Shown piece after piece: positions 1 to 7,874 of a stretch of 49,629 nt of DNA (position 1 is its first letter; every line of letters begins with the position of its first letter). A program made the position numbers and the translations under genes. The stretch is from positions 1 to 49,629 of the forward strand of contig NZ_LZJC01000015.1 in assembly GCF_001666755.1 (NCBI RefSeq). Reading direction: 5' to 3'. This DNA comes from Mycobacterium sp. E1214. Its GTDB lineage: Bacteria; Actinomycetota; Actinomycetes; Mycobacteriales; Mycobacteriaceae. The notes under the pieces are model-generated. The model had not been told where the DNA came from and searched no databases. It saw only the letters and a list, made by a program, of their open reading frames with translations.

Positions 1-2
1 CG

Positions 3-407
3 AATGTCGGTCCCAAGGACGTGACCGTCGCCAAGCTGTACGGCGGAAACCAGGCCGCCTGGGCGGCGTTCGACCCGATCACCGTCATGACGCGCCACGG
101 CCGCTACACCGGCCTGTCCGGGTGGTTCGACGTTCCCGGGTCGGGCGACGCCCACAGCCTCGCGGAGCAGGGCAACCCCACCCTCGCCGGCAGCGATCCC
201 AACGCCAACCCCGAGGGTCAGGACGCCGCGGCCCGCGCGCTGTGCGCCGCGGCCACCGCCAACGGGATCTCCTGCGCCGTGGTGACCCAGCCGGGCAAGC
301 ACGACTGGCCGTTCGCCGCCGAGGCGTTCACCGCGGCGCTGCCGTGGCTGGCCGGCACGCTGGGCACGCCGAGCGTCGAACCGGTGCCGCTGCCGCACGG
401 CGGCTAG
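3..407 (+). CDS. C-terminal part of a putative esterase (alpha/beta hydrolase fold)
   Basis: The reading frame is open from base 3, so the gene begins before the window and about 134 C-terminal residues remain. They look like the end of an esterase of the Esterase D/mycolyltransferase-like group. There is a glycine-rich stretch, an acidic region and a final H-D-W motif (GKHDWPFAAEAF) where this family places its catalytic histidine. The nucleophile serine would lie outside the window. A GTG at base 21 is in frame but is probably internal. The protein ends shortly after a helix (ALPWLAGTL). Substrate and location cannot be judged from this fragment. Family assignment is by resemblance only. 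Confidence 0.55.
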   Translation, partial: NVGPKDVTVAKLYGGNQAAWAAFDPITVMTRHGRYTGLSGWFDVPGSGDAHSLAEQGNPTLAGSDPNANPEGQDAAARALCAAATANGISCAVVTQPGKHDWPFAAEAFTAALPWLAGTLGTPSVEPVPLPHGG

Positions 408-563
408 CGGCCGGCCGGGAATTCACAGCCGACCCTCCGGGGCCGCATCCGCCATATCGGTGCAGGTAGTGGTACGGTTCGCTGCTGTGGCTGCCAAGCT
501 CCGCCCCGCCGGTGGTTCCCCGGGGAACCCGCCCGCGCCGCGCCGCGCGCGTGCGTGCCGGCC

Positions 564-1373
564 ATGAATCGGCGCCAGTTCCTGGGATCCCTCGCCGCGT
601 CCGTGGTCGCCGGCGTAGGGGCGGCCCGCCTGATCGTGGACCCGCAGCCGCGCACCTTCGCGCAGACGCCGGCTCTGGACGTCCCGACGTCGGGTCCGGT
701 CGCGCCCATGGCGTTGCTGCCGCCGCCTCCGGCCGACACCCGCATACCCCTGCCCGGCGGCGGGGCGCTGATGAAGATTCCCGGTGACGGTGACCTGCTG
801 GCGCTGACGGTCGACGACGGCGTCAACAGCGAGGTGGTGCGCGCCTACACGCAGTTCGCCAAGGACACCGGCGTGCGGCTGACGTACTTCGTCAACGGCG
901 TCTACGACTCCTGGACCGAGAACCTGGAGATGCTGCGCCCGCTGGTCGACAGCGGCCAGATCCAGCTGGGCAACCACACCTGGTCGCACCCGGACCTCAC
1001 CTCGTTGACCAAAGAGCAAGTCTCGCAACAACTCACGCGTAACGACGAGTTCTTGAAGAAGACCTACGGGATCGGCGCCAAGCCCTACTGGCGGCCGCCG
1101 TACGCCAAGCGCAACGCGGCCGTCGACGCCGTCGCCGCCGATCTCGGCTACACGGTGCCGACGCTGTGGTCGGGCTCGCTGTCGGATTCGACGCTCATCA
1201 CCGAGGACTACATCGTGCAGATGGCCGACAAGTACTTCACCCCCCAAGCCATCGTCATCGGTCACCTCAATCACCTGCCGGTGACGCACGTTTACCCCGA
1301 GCTCGTCGACACCATCCGGTCGCGCAACCTGCGCACCGTCACCCTCAACGACGTGTTCCTGAAGACTCCGTAG
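564..1373 (+). CDS. NodB-type polysaccharide deacetylase family protein, exported
   Basis: This 269-residue protein has the NodB carbohydrate esterase 4 layout. The metal/catalytic aspartates are in TVDDG (about residues 82-86), the metal-binding HTWSH is at 138-142, and RPPY is at 177-180. A late GHLNH near residue 236 stands where the family has its final histidine. Such enzymes remove N- or O-acetyl groups from peptidoglycan or other glycans outside the cytoplasm. The N-terminus (MNRRQFLG, then a hydrophobic stretch) resembles a twin-arginine or lipoprotein-like export signal. ATG 564 is preferred because it puts the twin arginines at the very N-terminus; GTG 555 is an alternative and neither has a clear ribosome-binding site. 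The fourth NodB motif is not recognisable, so the substrate is open. Confidence 0.8.
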   Translation: MNRRQFLGSLAASVVAGVGAARLIVDPQPRTFAQTPALDVPTSGPVAPMALLPPPPADTRIPLPGGGALMKIPGDGDLLALTVDDGVNSEVVRAYTQFAKDTGVRLTYFVNGVYDSWTENLEMLRPLVDSGQIQLGNHTWSHPDLTSLTKEQVSQQLTRNDEFLKKTYGIGAKPYWRPPYAKRNAAVDAVAADLGYTVPTLWSGSLSDSTLITEDYIVQMADKYFTPQAIVIGHLNHLPVTHVYPELVDTIRSRNLRTVTLNDVFLKTP

Positions 1374-1424
1374 CCCGCCGGGCGCCGCGCCGCCCGAAAC
1401 CGCGCGGCCGCCGCGCCGCCCGAA

Positions 1425-1442
1425 TCTCTAATATTTTAGAGA
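1425..1442. promoter_or_regulatory. AT-rich palindrome upstream of the lipase, candidate TetR operator
   Basis: The arms TCTCTAA and TTAGAGA are perfect 7-base complements around TATT. They end 40 bases before the lipase ATG at 1483. The island is strikingly AT-rich between very GC-rich flanks. The nearest regulator gene is the TetR-type gene directly behind the lipase, so autoregulation of a lipase-TetR operon is the simplest guess. The assignment is inferred; the symmetry is seen. Confidence 0.5.
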
Positions 1443-1482
1443 AATGCCCCCGCCGGAGAGCGGCCGTTGTTAGCGTTCCGTT

Positions 1483-2769
1483 ATGCGCTGGGGTGGGGGC
1501 TTGTGTGTGGTGCTGCTGGTTGCGGTCGCGGCACTGCTCGGAACCGGAAATGCGGCCGCCGACGGCGACGAGCCGCAATACGCGGAGTTCTATGCGCCAC
1601 CGGACCCGTTGCCACCGGGCAAACCGGGCGACCTGATCCGGACCGAGCCGTCGCGCCTGGTGCTCGAACCGTCCGGCCAGCTCGGGGCAATTATGGCTAC
1701 CGGGACGCGAATCATGTACCGCAGCACCGACACTCGCGGCAATCCGATCGCGGTCACCGGCACCTACTTCGAGCCCTACAACGACTGGCCTGGCAAGGGG
1801 CCGCGGCCGTTGCTCAGTTACGCGCCCGGCACGCAGGGGCAGGGTAACCAGTGCGCGCCGTCGCGAATGTTCAACCAAGGCATCCACTATTCGGGTGGCT
1901 GGGACATCATGTTCAACTACGAGGAGCTGTTCGTCGCCACGATGGTCGCGCGCGGCTTCGCGATCGTCATGACCGATTACCAGGGCCTGGGCACGCCGTC
2001 GATGCACACCTACGTCGGGCGGATCGCGGAGGGCCAGGCCGTGCTCGACGCCGCCCGCGCGGCGCAGCAGCTGCCGGGGACATCGCTGGATCCGCATGGC
2101 CCCGTGGCCTTTTGGGGTTATTCCCAGGGTGGCGGCGCCACCGCGTCGGCGGCAGAGCTGGCCGCCTCCTACGCCCCGGAACTGCACATCGTGGGCACCT
2201 ATGCCGGGGCGCCACCGGCCGACCTGAAGGAGCTGTTCCCCTACGCGGACGGCAGCGCGCTGGTCGGTGTCGTCGGCTATGCGCTCAACAGCGTGATGGC
2301 CGCCTACCCGGAATTCGCCGACGTCATCCGTTCCAAGATGACGCCGCGGGGACTGGCGATGCTGGAATCGGTGTCGCGCCAGTGCGTCGGCCAAACCATC
2401 ATCGACTTCATGTTCCGGCATCTGCAGCCCTACTTCACCGAGGACATCAACCAGCTGGTCAACGAGGAACCCTTCAGCACACTGCTCGACGACCAGCGGA
2501 TCGGGCGCCACAAGCCCAACGCGCCAGTGCTGCTCGACAGCAACCGCTACGACCCACTGGTGCCCCATGGTCCCGTCGTGCAACTCGCCAACGACTGGTG
2601 CGCCCAGGGCGCCGACGTCGAGATGCGCACCAACGAAGAGCCGCCCTTCCTCAACAAGCTCGTCCTCAACCACGCCCTGCCGATGCTCGTCGACGGCGAG
2701 CCGGCCATGCAGTGGATCGCCGCCCGGTTCAACGGCGAACCGACCGCGCCCAACTGCGGCCAGTTTTAG
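1483..2769 (+). CDS. Secreted lipase (secretory lipase/LIP family)
   Basis: The 428-residue protein has a signal peptide: a basic MRWGG start, a hydrophobic core and likely cleavage after the alanines near residue 26. An alpha/beta hydrolase domain of the secretory lipase family follows. The nucleophile elbow GYSQG is at about residues 212-216. The aspartate lies in NRYDPLVPHG near 356 and the histidine in LVLNHALP near 396, so the triad looks complete. These proteins hydrolyse acylglycerols or other esters outside the cytoplasm. The ATG at 1483 is followed immediately by the signal sequence, which supports this start. An 18-base palindrome lies just upstream and a TetR-type gene begins right behind the stop codon, suggesting one regulated unit. 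The exact ester substrate is unknown. Confidence 0.85.
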   Translation: MRWGGGLCVVLLVAVAALLGTGNAAADGDEPQYAEFYAPPDPLPPGKPGDLIRTEPSRLVLEPSGQLGAIMATGTRIMYRSTDTRGNPIAVTGTYFEPYNDWPGKGPRPLLSYAPGTQGQGNQCAPSRMFNQGIHYSGGWDIMFNYEELFVATMVARGFAIVMTDYQGLGTPSMHTYVGRIAEGQAVLDAARAAQQLPGTSLDPHGPVAFWGYSQGGGATASAAELAASYAPELHIVGTYAGAPPADLKELFPYADGSALVGVVGYALNSVMAAYPEFADVIRSKMTPRGLAMLESVSRQCVGQTIIDFMFRHLQPYFTEDINQLVNEEPFSTLLDDQRIGRHKPNAPVLLDSNRYDPLVPHGPVVQLANDWCAQGADVEMRTNEEPPFLNKLVLNHALPMLVDGEPAMQWIAARFNGEPTAPNCGQF

Positions 2770-2778
2770 ACTGGACGC

Positions 2779-3390
2779 ATCGCTAGGAGACACAACGCGG
2801 CCGAGCGGCGGCGCGACCTCGCCGACGCCGCGATCGCGCTGCTCGGCGGCGCCGGCTTGCACGGGGTGAGCCACCCGAAGGTCGACGACCGCGCCGGGGT
2901 GCCGGCCGGTACCGCCTCGTTCTACTTCCGAACACGCAAGTCCCTGCTGCACGCCGTGGCGGCCCGGCTCACCGAGCTCGACGTCGCCGACTTCTCCCGG
3001 ATGGCCGAACTCGCCGACACGTCAACGGATTTCGCGGGCACCGCCGGGCTGGCGCGGATCGTCATGTACGTCAACAGCGAGCCGTGGCTGACCCGCGCCA
3101 AGGCGCGCTACGAGCTGGCCCTGCTCGCCGGCCGGGACGCGGAGCTGGCCGCGATCCTGGACGCGTCCGCGAAGCGGCTCTACGCGCTGGCGCGCGGGGT
3201 CGTCACCCAGTGGCACCCGGCGGGCAGCGACCCCGACCCCGCGCTGATCGACGACCAGGCGGTGGCCACGCTGGCGTTCATCAACGGCATCATGCTGACG
3301 TTCGTCGCCAATCAGCCGGCGGTGCAGGACGCCGAGCGCCTCGATCGGCTGCTGCAGGGTGTCATCGCCGGCGTCGCGCAAGTCCGCTGA
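2779..3390 (+). CDS. TetR-family regulator with no ordinary start codon
   Basis: The frame is open from base 2770, right after the lipase stop, which lies in the same frame. It encodes a TetR helix-turn-helix (AAERRRDLADAAIALLGG, then GVPAGTASFYFRTRKSLLHA) and a helical C-terminal ligand domain ending at 3390. There is no ATG, GTG or TTG before the DNA-binding domain. The first such codon is TTG 2857, which would delete helix 1, so I place the boundary at an ATC (2779) provisionally. Either a rare start is used, translation continues by coupling, or the start was lost and the gene is decaying. The rest of the frame is intact. It probably controls the lipase through the palindrome at 1425-1442. 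Confidence 0.6.
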   Translation: MARRHNAAERRRDLADAAIALLGGAGLHGVSHPKVDDRAGVPAGTASFYFRTRKSLLHAVAARLTELDVADFSRMAELADTSTDFAGTAGLARIVMYVNSEPWLTRAKARYELALLAGRDAELAAILDASAKRLYALARGVVTQWHPAGSDPDPALIDDQAVATLAFINGIMLTFVANQPAVQDAERLDRLLQGVIAGVAQVR

Positions 3391-3409
3391 TTGTCGTGCG
3401 GCGCAACGG

Positions 3410-4018
3410 TTATCGTTGCTCTAGCAATCCGTCGATCAACCGGTGCAGCACCTGGCGGGTCTCCCGGCGGCTGCGCTTCGGGTCGTCCGCGGTGGCGATG
3501 ACCATGGCCGCCTCGTCGAGCGCGCCGATCAGCACGTGCGCCAGCGGGCGCACCGGCTGGCGGGCCAGTTGGCCGGCGCGGATGGCCTCGGTCAGGAGCT
3601 CCTCGGTCATGCCCAGGCTGTAGCGCTGGGCGACGTCGCGAAACTCCGCCCAGCCGAGCACGCTCGGCGCGTCCAGCAGGATCAGCTGGCGCACTTCGGG
3701 ATCGCCGGATACCTCGAGCCACGCGTCGACCGCGGCGCGGATCGCGTCGGCCGGGGTGCTCGCCCCCGATCCGGCGACCACCGCGGCCATCCGCGCCATG
3801 ACGTCCTGCTCGACCACCTCGACCACCTCGCGGAATAGCGTTGCCTTATCCGCGAATTGGTGATACATCGCGCCCCGGGTGACCCCCGCCGCGGTGGCGA
3901 TCTCCGGGGTGCCAACCTCCGCATAACCCCGCAGCCCCCACAGCTTGCGGGCGGCGGCGATCAGCGCATCGCGGGTGGCCGCGGAGCGCTCTTCTTGGGT
4001 CCGTCTCTTGCTTTCCAT
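3410..4018 (-). CDS. TetR-family transcriptional regulator
   Basis: This 202-residue protein begins MESKRRTQEERSAATRDALI. It has a classical TetR DNA-binding domain in the first 60 residues: recognition region AGVTRGAMYHQFADKATLF after TPEIATA. A helical ligand-binding domain follows. It is divergent from the alpha/beta hydrolase gene, and the 68-base gap holds a strong inverted repeat. It therefore most likely represses both itself and the hydrolase-SDR pair. It is convergent with the preceding TetR-type gene. The ligand is unknown. Confidence 0.85.
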   Translation of the reverse strand: MESKRRTQEERSAATRDALIAAARKLWGLRGYAEVGTPEIATAAGVTRGAMYHQFADKATLFREVVEVVEQDVMARMAAVVAGSGASTPADAIRAAVDAWLEVSGDPEVRQLILLDAPSVLGWAEFRDVAQRYSLGMTEELLTEAIRAGQLARQPVRPLAHVLIGALDEAAMVIATADDPKRSRRETRQVLHRLIDGLLEQR

Positions 4019-4034
4019 ACAGCCTGTCGGTAAC

Positions 4035-4059
4035 TTACGAACAGACAGCCTGTTTGTAA
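4035..4059. promoter_or_regulatory. Inverted repeat between divergent TetR and hydrolase genes (operator)
   Basis: TTACGAACAG, five bases, then CTGTTTGTAA form 10-base arms with one mismatch. The repeat lies between the starts of the TetR gene (4018, minus) and the hydrolase gene (4087, plus), the standard place for a TetR operator. Symmetry and position are seen; binding is inferred. Confidence 0.7.
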
Positions 4060-4086
4060 ATGTATCGGGTAACCAGAGGAGTTTTC

Positions 4087-4917
4087 ATGTCGACGATCGA
4101 CATTAGTGCCGGAACGATCCATTACGAAGCGACGGGACCCAGCGACGGCAGGCCCGTCGTCTTCGTGCACGGCTACATGATGGGCGGCGAACTGTGGCGG
4201 CCCGTCGGGACGAGGCTGGCCGAGCGCGGCCTGCGATGCATCGCGCCCACCTGGCCGCTGGGCGCGCATCCGCAGCCGCTGCGGCGCGGCGCGGACCGCA
4301 CCATCGCCGGGGTCGCGGACATGGTCGCCGAAACACTGCAGGCCCTCGACCTGCGCGACGTGGTGCTGGTGGGCAACGACACCGGCGGGGTGTTGACGCA
4401 GATGGTGGCCGTACACCACCCGGAGCGGTTGGGCGCGCTCGTCCTCACGAGTTGCGATGCATTCGAACACTTTCCACCGCCGATTCTCAAGCCGCTGATT
4501 CTGGCCGCCGCGTCCAAGGCGACGTTCCGGGCGGCGGCCCAGGCCATGCGCCTGCCGGCCGCGCGCCGGCGCGCCTATGCCGGCCTGGCGCACACCGACA
4601 TCGACGACCTCACGCAACAGTGGGTGCGGCCGGCACTGTCCGACCCGGCGATCACCGAAGACCTGCGGCGCTTCACGCTGTCGCTGCGCCAAGAGGTGAC
4701 CACGGCGGTGGCCGCCCGGTTGCCCGAATTCGACAAGCCGGCGCTCATCGCGTGGTCGGCCGACGACGTGTTCTTCGAGCAGGCCGACGGCGCGCGGTTG
4801 GCGCAGCTCATTCCGCAGGCCCGCCTCGAGGTGATCGCCGACGCGCGCACCTTCTCCATGCTGGACCAGCCGGACCGGCTCGCCGACCTGCTGTCGTCGA
4901 TCGCGGTGCCCGCGTAG
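4087..4917 (+). CDS. Alpha/beta hydrolase of the Asp-nucleophile (haloalkane dehalogenase/epoxide hydrolase-like) type
   Basis: The protein has 276 residues. The oxyanion region FVHGYMMGG is near residue 25, and the nucleophile elbow is VGNDTGG, with aspartate in place of serine as in haloalkane dehalogenases and epoxide hydrolases. A helical cap follows, and the acid region is WSADDVFF. The usual catalytic histidine should stand in DAR-H-F, but the sequence has DARTFSMLDQP, so histidine is replaced by threonine. The enzyme may therefore be impaired or work differently. I chose ATG 4087 because a good ribosome-binding site (agaggag) precedes it. The in-frame ATG at 4060 abuts the operator and would add nine residues unlike the family. 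An SDR gene follows 32 bases later. Confidence 0.75.
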   Translation: MSTIDISAGTIHYEATGPSDGRPVVFVHGYMMGGELWRPVGTRLAERGLRCIAPTWPLGAHPQPLRRGADRTIAGVADMVAETLQALDLRDVVLVGNDTGGVLTQMVAVHHPERLGALVLTSCDAFEHFPPPILKPLILAAASKATFRAAAQAMRLPAARRRAYAGLAHTDIDDLTQQWVRPALSDPAITEDLRRFTLSLRQEVTTAVAARLPEFDKPALIAWSADDVFFEQADGARLAQLIPQARLEVIADARTFSMLDQPDRLADLLSSIAVPA

Positions 4918-4949
4918 CGCTGCGCCGCCGCGGCGGTAGCGTCGTGCCC

Positions 4950-5720
4950 ATGTCAGACGCGACGTTGCCGCTGCGCGGTAGGCGGATCCTGGTCACCGGC
5001 GCAGCCACCGGCATCGGCGCGGCCGCCGTCGGCACCCTGGCCGCGGCCGGCGCCGACGTCGTGGCCACCTATCACCAGACGCCGCCGCCGGACAACCTCG
5101 CGGCCGGCTGGCTGCAGTGCGACGTGCGCGACGCGGACGCCGTCGCGGCCATGGTGCAGCAGGCGGCCGAACGGTTGGGCGGACTCGACGTCTTGGTGAA
5201 CGCGGCGGGCCTGTGGCAGGCCGGCATCCCCGGTTACATCGACGCCGACGACATCTCGTTCCTGTTGGACACCAACGTCAAAGCGACCATCCTCACCAAT
5301 CAGGCTGTCTACGCGGTGATGAAGAGCCAGGATCCCCGGGGTGGGCGGATCATCAACTTCGGTTCCTCGGAAGCCGTGATGGGCAGCCCGATCTCGGCCG
5401 TCTACGCCGCGACCAAGGGCGCGGTGCAGGCCTGGACACGTTCGGCCGCCAAGGCGTGGGCCGCCGACAACGTCACCGTCAACGCGTTGGCGCCCGCGGT
5501 GCAGACGCCCGGCGCCGACCGGCTGCGCGCTTTTCTCGGTCCGGAGGCGGGCGCGCTCATCGATCAGCAGATGAAGATGATGATCCCGCTCGGCGGCGCG
5601 CTCGGTGACCCCGCCCGGGACGTGGGACCGATGCTGGTCTTCCTGGCCGGGCCGGGTTCGCGGTTCATCACCGGGCAACTGCTCGCCGTGGACGGCGGCC
5701 TGATGATGGTCGGCGGATAA
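4950..5720 (+). CDS. Short-chain dehydrogenase/reductase
   Basis: The 256-residue protein is a classical SDR. The NAD(P)-binding TGAATGIG is at residues 16-23, NAAG follows the fourth strand, the serine lies in NFGSSEA, the YxxxK pair (YAATK) lies near residues 151-156, and the closing motif is ITGQLLAVDGG. These enzymes oxidise or reduce alcohol/carbonyl groups. ATG 4950 matches the usual short lead into the first beta strand; the frame extends far upstream but overlaps the hydrolase. It is probably co-transcribed with the hydrolase under the TetR regulator at 3410-4018. The substrate is unknown. Confidence 0.85.
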   Translation: MSDATLPLRGRRILVTGAATGIGAAAVGTLAAAGADVVATYHQTPPPDNLAAGWLQCDVRDADAVAAMVQQAAERLGGLDVLVNAAGLWQAGIPGYIDADDISFLLDTNVKATILTNQAVYAVMKSQDPRGGRIINFGSSEAVMGSPISAVYAATKGAVQAWTRSAAKAWAADNVTVNALAPAVQTPGADRLRAFLGPEAGALIDQQMKMMIPLGGALGDPARDVGPMLVFLAGPGSRFITGQLLAVDGGLMMVGG

Positions 5721-6032
5721 CGCCGCCGGACGCCGGTTACGGCGCGGTGCCCCCCGGCTCGCAACGCCGGCCGTCGCGACGCCCGGCGGGTTGGATGGGC
5801 TGCGGGCGCGCGGTGGCGCGCCGGAGCCCGCGGGCGCGATTCCGCAGCAGCACGAGCGACCTGCCAAGTTCGAACAACATGGGGCAATCATCGCCGAAGC
5901 CCCCGGCCGAGCCGGGATACGCGCGGCCGTGGCCGGGAAATCCTGCGCGACAGGGGCGTGAAGCTTTGCACAACACCTCCGCGATGCCGGCCCCTCGCCG
6001 CGGCGCGGCGGCGCCGAGGCGGCGGCTATCCT

Positions 6033-6051
6033 AAGACGGACCGTCTCGTCT
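6033..6051. promoter_or_regulatory. Operator-like palindrome upstream of the acyl-CoA ligase, same as at 12752-12770
   Basis: AAGACGGACCGTCTCGTCT contains the perfect inverted repeat AGACGG-A-CCGTCT. It follows a possible -10 (TATCCT at 6027-6032) and ends 30 bases before the ligase ATG. An identical 19-base sequence lies between the double acyl-CoA dehydrogenase and its divergent TetR gene. Otherwise the gap 5721-6081 shows no gene. Confidence 0.7.
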
Positions 6052-6081
6052 CGCACGGCAGAGTGAAGGTGCACCCGGACA

Positions 6082-7686
6082 ATGACTGACGACACGATTC
6101 AAGCGCTGCTGCGCAAGCGCCTGGCCGATCCGGCGGTCGCGGTCAAACATCAAGACGCGCAATGGTCCTGGCGTGATTACCTGGCTGGGGCGACGGCCCG
6201 GGCGGCGGCGTTGATCGCCGCGGCGGACCCGCAACGGCCTATGCACGTCGGCGCGCTGCTCGGCAACACCCCCGAGATGCTGAGCCAAATGGCGGCCGCC
6301 GGGCTCGGCGGTTACGTGCTGTGCGGCCTGAACACCACCCGCCGCGGCGACGCCCTGGCCGCCGACGTCCGGCGCTCGGACTGCCAGTTCGTGGTGACCG
6401 ACGCCGAGCACCGCCCGCTGCTCGACGGCCTCGACCTGGGCGCGGTCCGGATCCTCGACAGCTCGACGCCGCAGTGGGCAGAGTTCGTCGAGGCCGCGAG
6501 CGCGCTGACGCCGCACCGCGACGTCACCGCAATGGACGCGTTCATGATGATCTTCACCTCCGGCACCAGCGGCAATCCCAAGGCGGTGCAGGTGTCTCAC
6601 TTCATGGCCACCGTCGCCGGTCTCAGCCTCGCGCAGCGCTTCGACCTCACCGAACGGGACACCTGCTACGTCTCGATGCCGCTGTTTCACTCCAACGCGG
6701 TCGTGGCGGGCTGGGCGCCGGCGGTGTGCTCGGGCGCCGCAATCGTGCCTGCGAAGTTCTCGGCGAGCAGCTTCCTCGACGACATCCGCCGCCACAACGC
6801 CACCTACATGAACTACGTCGGCAAACCGTTGGCCTACATCCTGGCCACGCCGCGCCGCGCCGACGATGCCGACAACCCGCTGCGGGTGGCGTTCGGCAAC
6901 GAGGCCAACGATAAAGACATCGAGGAGTTCGGGCGGCGGTTCGGCGTGCAGGTGGAAGACGGTTTCGGGTCGACCGAGAACGCCGTGATCGTGATCCGCG
7001 AACCCGGCACGCCCAAGGGGTCGATCGGCCGGGGCGCCGACGGGGTGGCGATCTACCACAGCGACACCGTCACCGAATGCGCGGTCGCGCGCTTCGACGC
7101 CGACGGGGCGCTGCTCAACGCCGACGAGGCGGTGGGCGAGCTGGTCAACACCGCGGGATCCGGCTTCTTCACCGGCTACTACAACGACCCGCAGGCCAAC
7201 GCCGAGCGGATGCGGCACGGCATGTACTGGTCGGGCGACCTCGCGTATCGCGACGCCGACGGCTGGATCTACCTCGCCGGGCGCACCGCGGACTGGATGC
7301 GGGTGGACGGCGAAAACCTCGCCGCCGCCCCCATCGAACGGATCCTGCTGCGGCACAACGCTATCAACAGGGTGGCCGTGTACGCCGTCCCGGACGGCCA
7401 TGTCGGTGACCAGGTGATGGCCGCGGTCGTCCTCAACGACGGCCACACGCTGCAGCCCGCGGAGTTCGAGGCGTTCTTGGCCGCGCAGCCGGACCTGTCC
7501 CCGAAGGCGCGCCCCCGCTACCTGCGCATCGCGGCCGACCTGCCCAGCACCGCCACCCACAAGGTTCTCAAGCGCCAGCTGATCGCGCAGGGCACCGCTT
7601 GCGAAGGGGGCGACATCCTCTGGGAGCGCGAATCCCGCGGCACGGCTTACCGTTCCGTGGCGCTCGGCGCCCGGTCGGCGGGGTGA
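6082..7686 (+). CDS. Acyl-CoA synthetase (FadD-type fatty-acid-CoA ligase)
   Basis: This 534-residue member of the AMP-binding superfamily activates a carboxylic acid with ATP and CoA. It has the P-loop-like FTSGTSGNPKAVQ at about residues 155-167, a VEDGFGSTEN motif, SGDLAYRDADGW with the hinge aspartate, and a C-terminal lysine in HKVLKRQL. Size and sequence style resemble the mycobacterial FadD1/FadD17 group, but I cannot fix the ortholog. ATG 6082 has a gagtgaagg ribosome-binding site. The palindrome upstream links it to the TetR gene at 12837-13424 and the dehydrogenase at 10435-12657. A role in lipid or sterol side-chain breakdown is inference. Confidence 0.85.
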   Translation: MTDDTIQALLRKRLADPAVAVKHQDAQWSWRDYLAGATARAAALIAAADPQRPMHVGALLGNTPEMLSQMAAAGLGGYVLCGLNTTRRGDALAADVRRSDCQFVVTDAEHRPLLDGLDLGAVRILDSSTPQWAEFVEAASALTPHRDVTAMDAFMMIFTSGTSGNPKAVQVSHFMATVAGLSLAQRFDLTERDTCYVSMPLFHSNAVVAGWAPAVCSGAAIVPAKFSASSFLDDIRRHNATYMNYVGKPLAYILATPRRADDADNPLRVAFGNEANDKDIEEFGRRFGVQVEDGFGSTENAVIVIREPGTPKGSIGRGADGVAIYHSDTVTECAVARFDADGALLNADEAVGELVNTAGSGFFTGYYNDPQANAERMRHGMYWSGDLAYRDADGWIYLAGRTADWMRVDGENLAAAPIERILLRHNAINRVAVYAVPDGHVGDQVMAAVVLNDGHTLQPAEFEAFLAAQPDLSPKARPRYLRIAADLPSTATHKVLKRQLIAQGTACEGGDILWERESRGTAYRSVALGARSAG

Positions 7687-7874
7687 GCCGGTCTGGCCGG
7701 CACGCGGTGCCGTAGGGCAGCGTCAGGTCGGGGATGACCGCATGCATTTCCGCGCGCACCCGCGGCCCCTTCGTGCGGCAGGCCGACTGCTCTCGCCGGC
7801 GATTCGCGGGGCGCGCGCGCCGCGAGGTGTCGGCGTGCCACGATGAGGCATGACCGGGCGCGGAAGGTGAGGCA

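Noticed and set aside
1345..2952. Long open frame antisense to the secreted lipase
   Set aside because: It has no family likeness and is the usual by-product of GC-rich codon use opposite a real gene. The same applies to the long antisense frames over the acyl-CoA ligase, aldehyde dehydrogenase, eccC2 and murJ.
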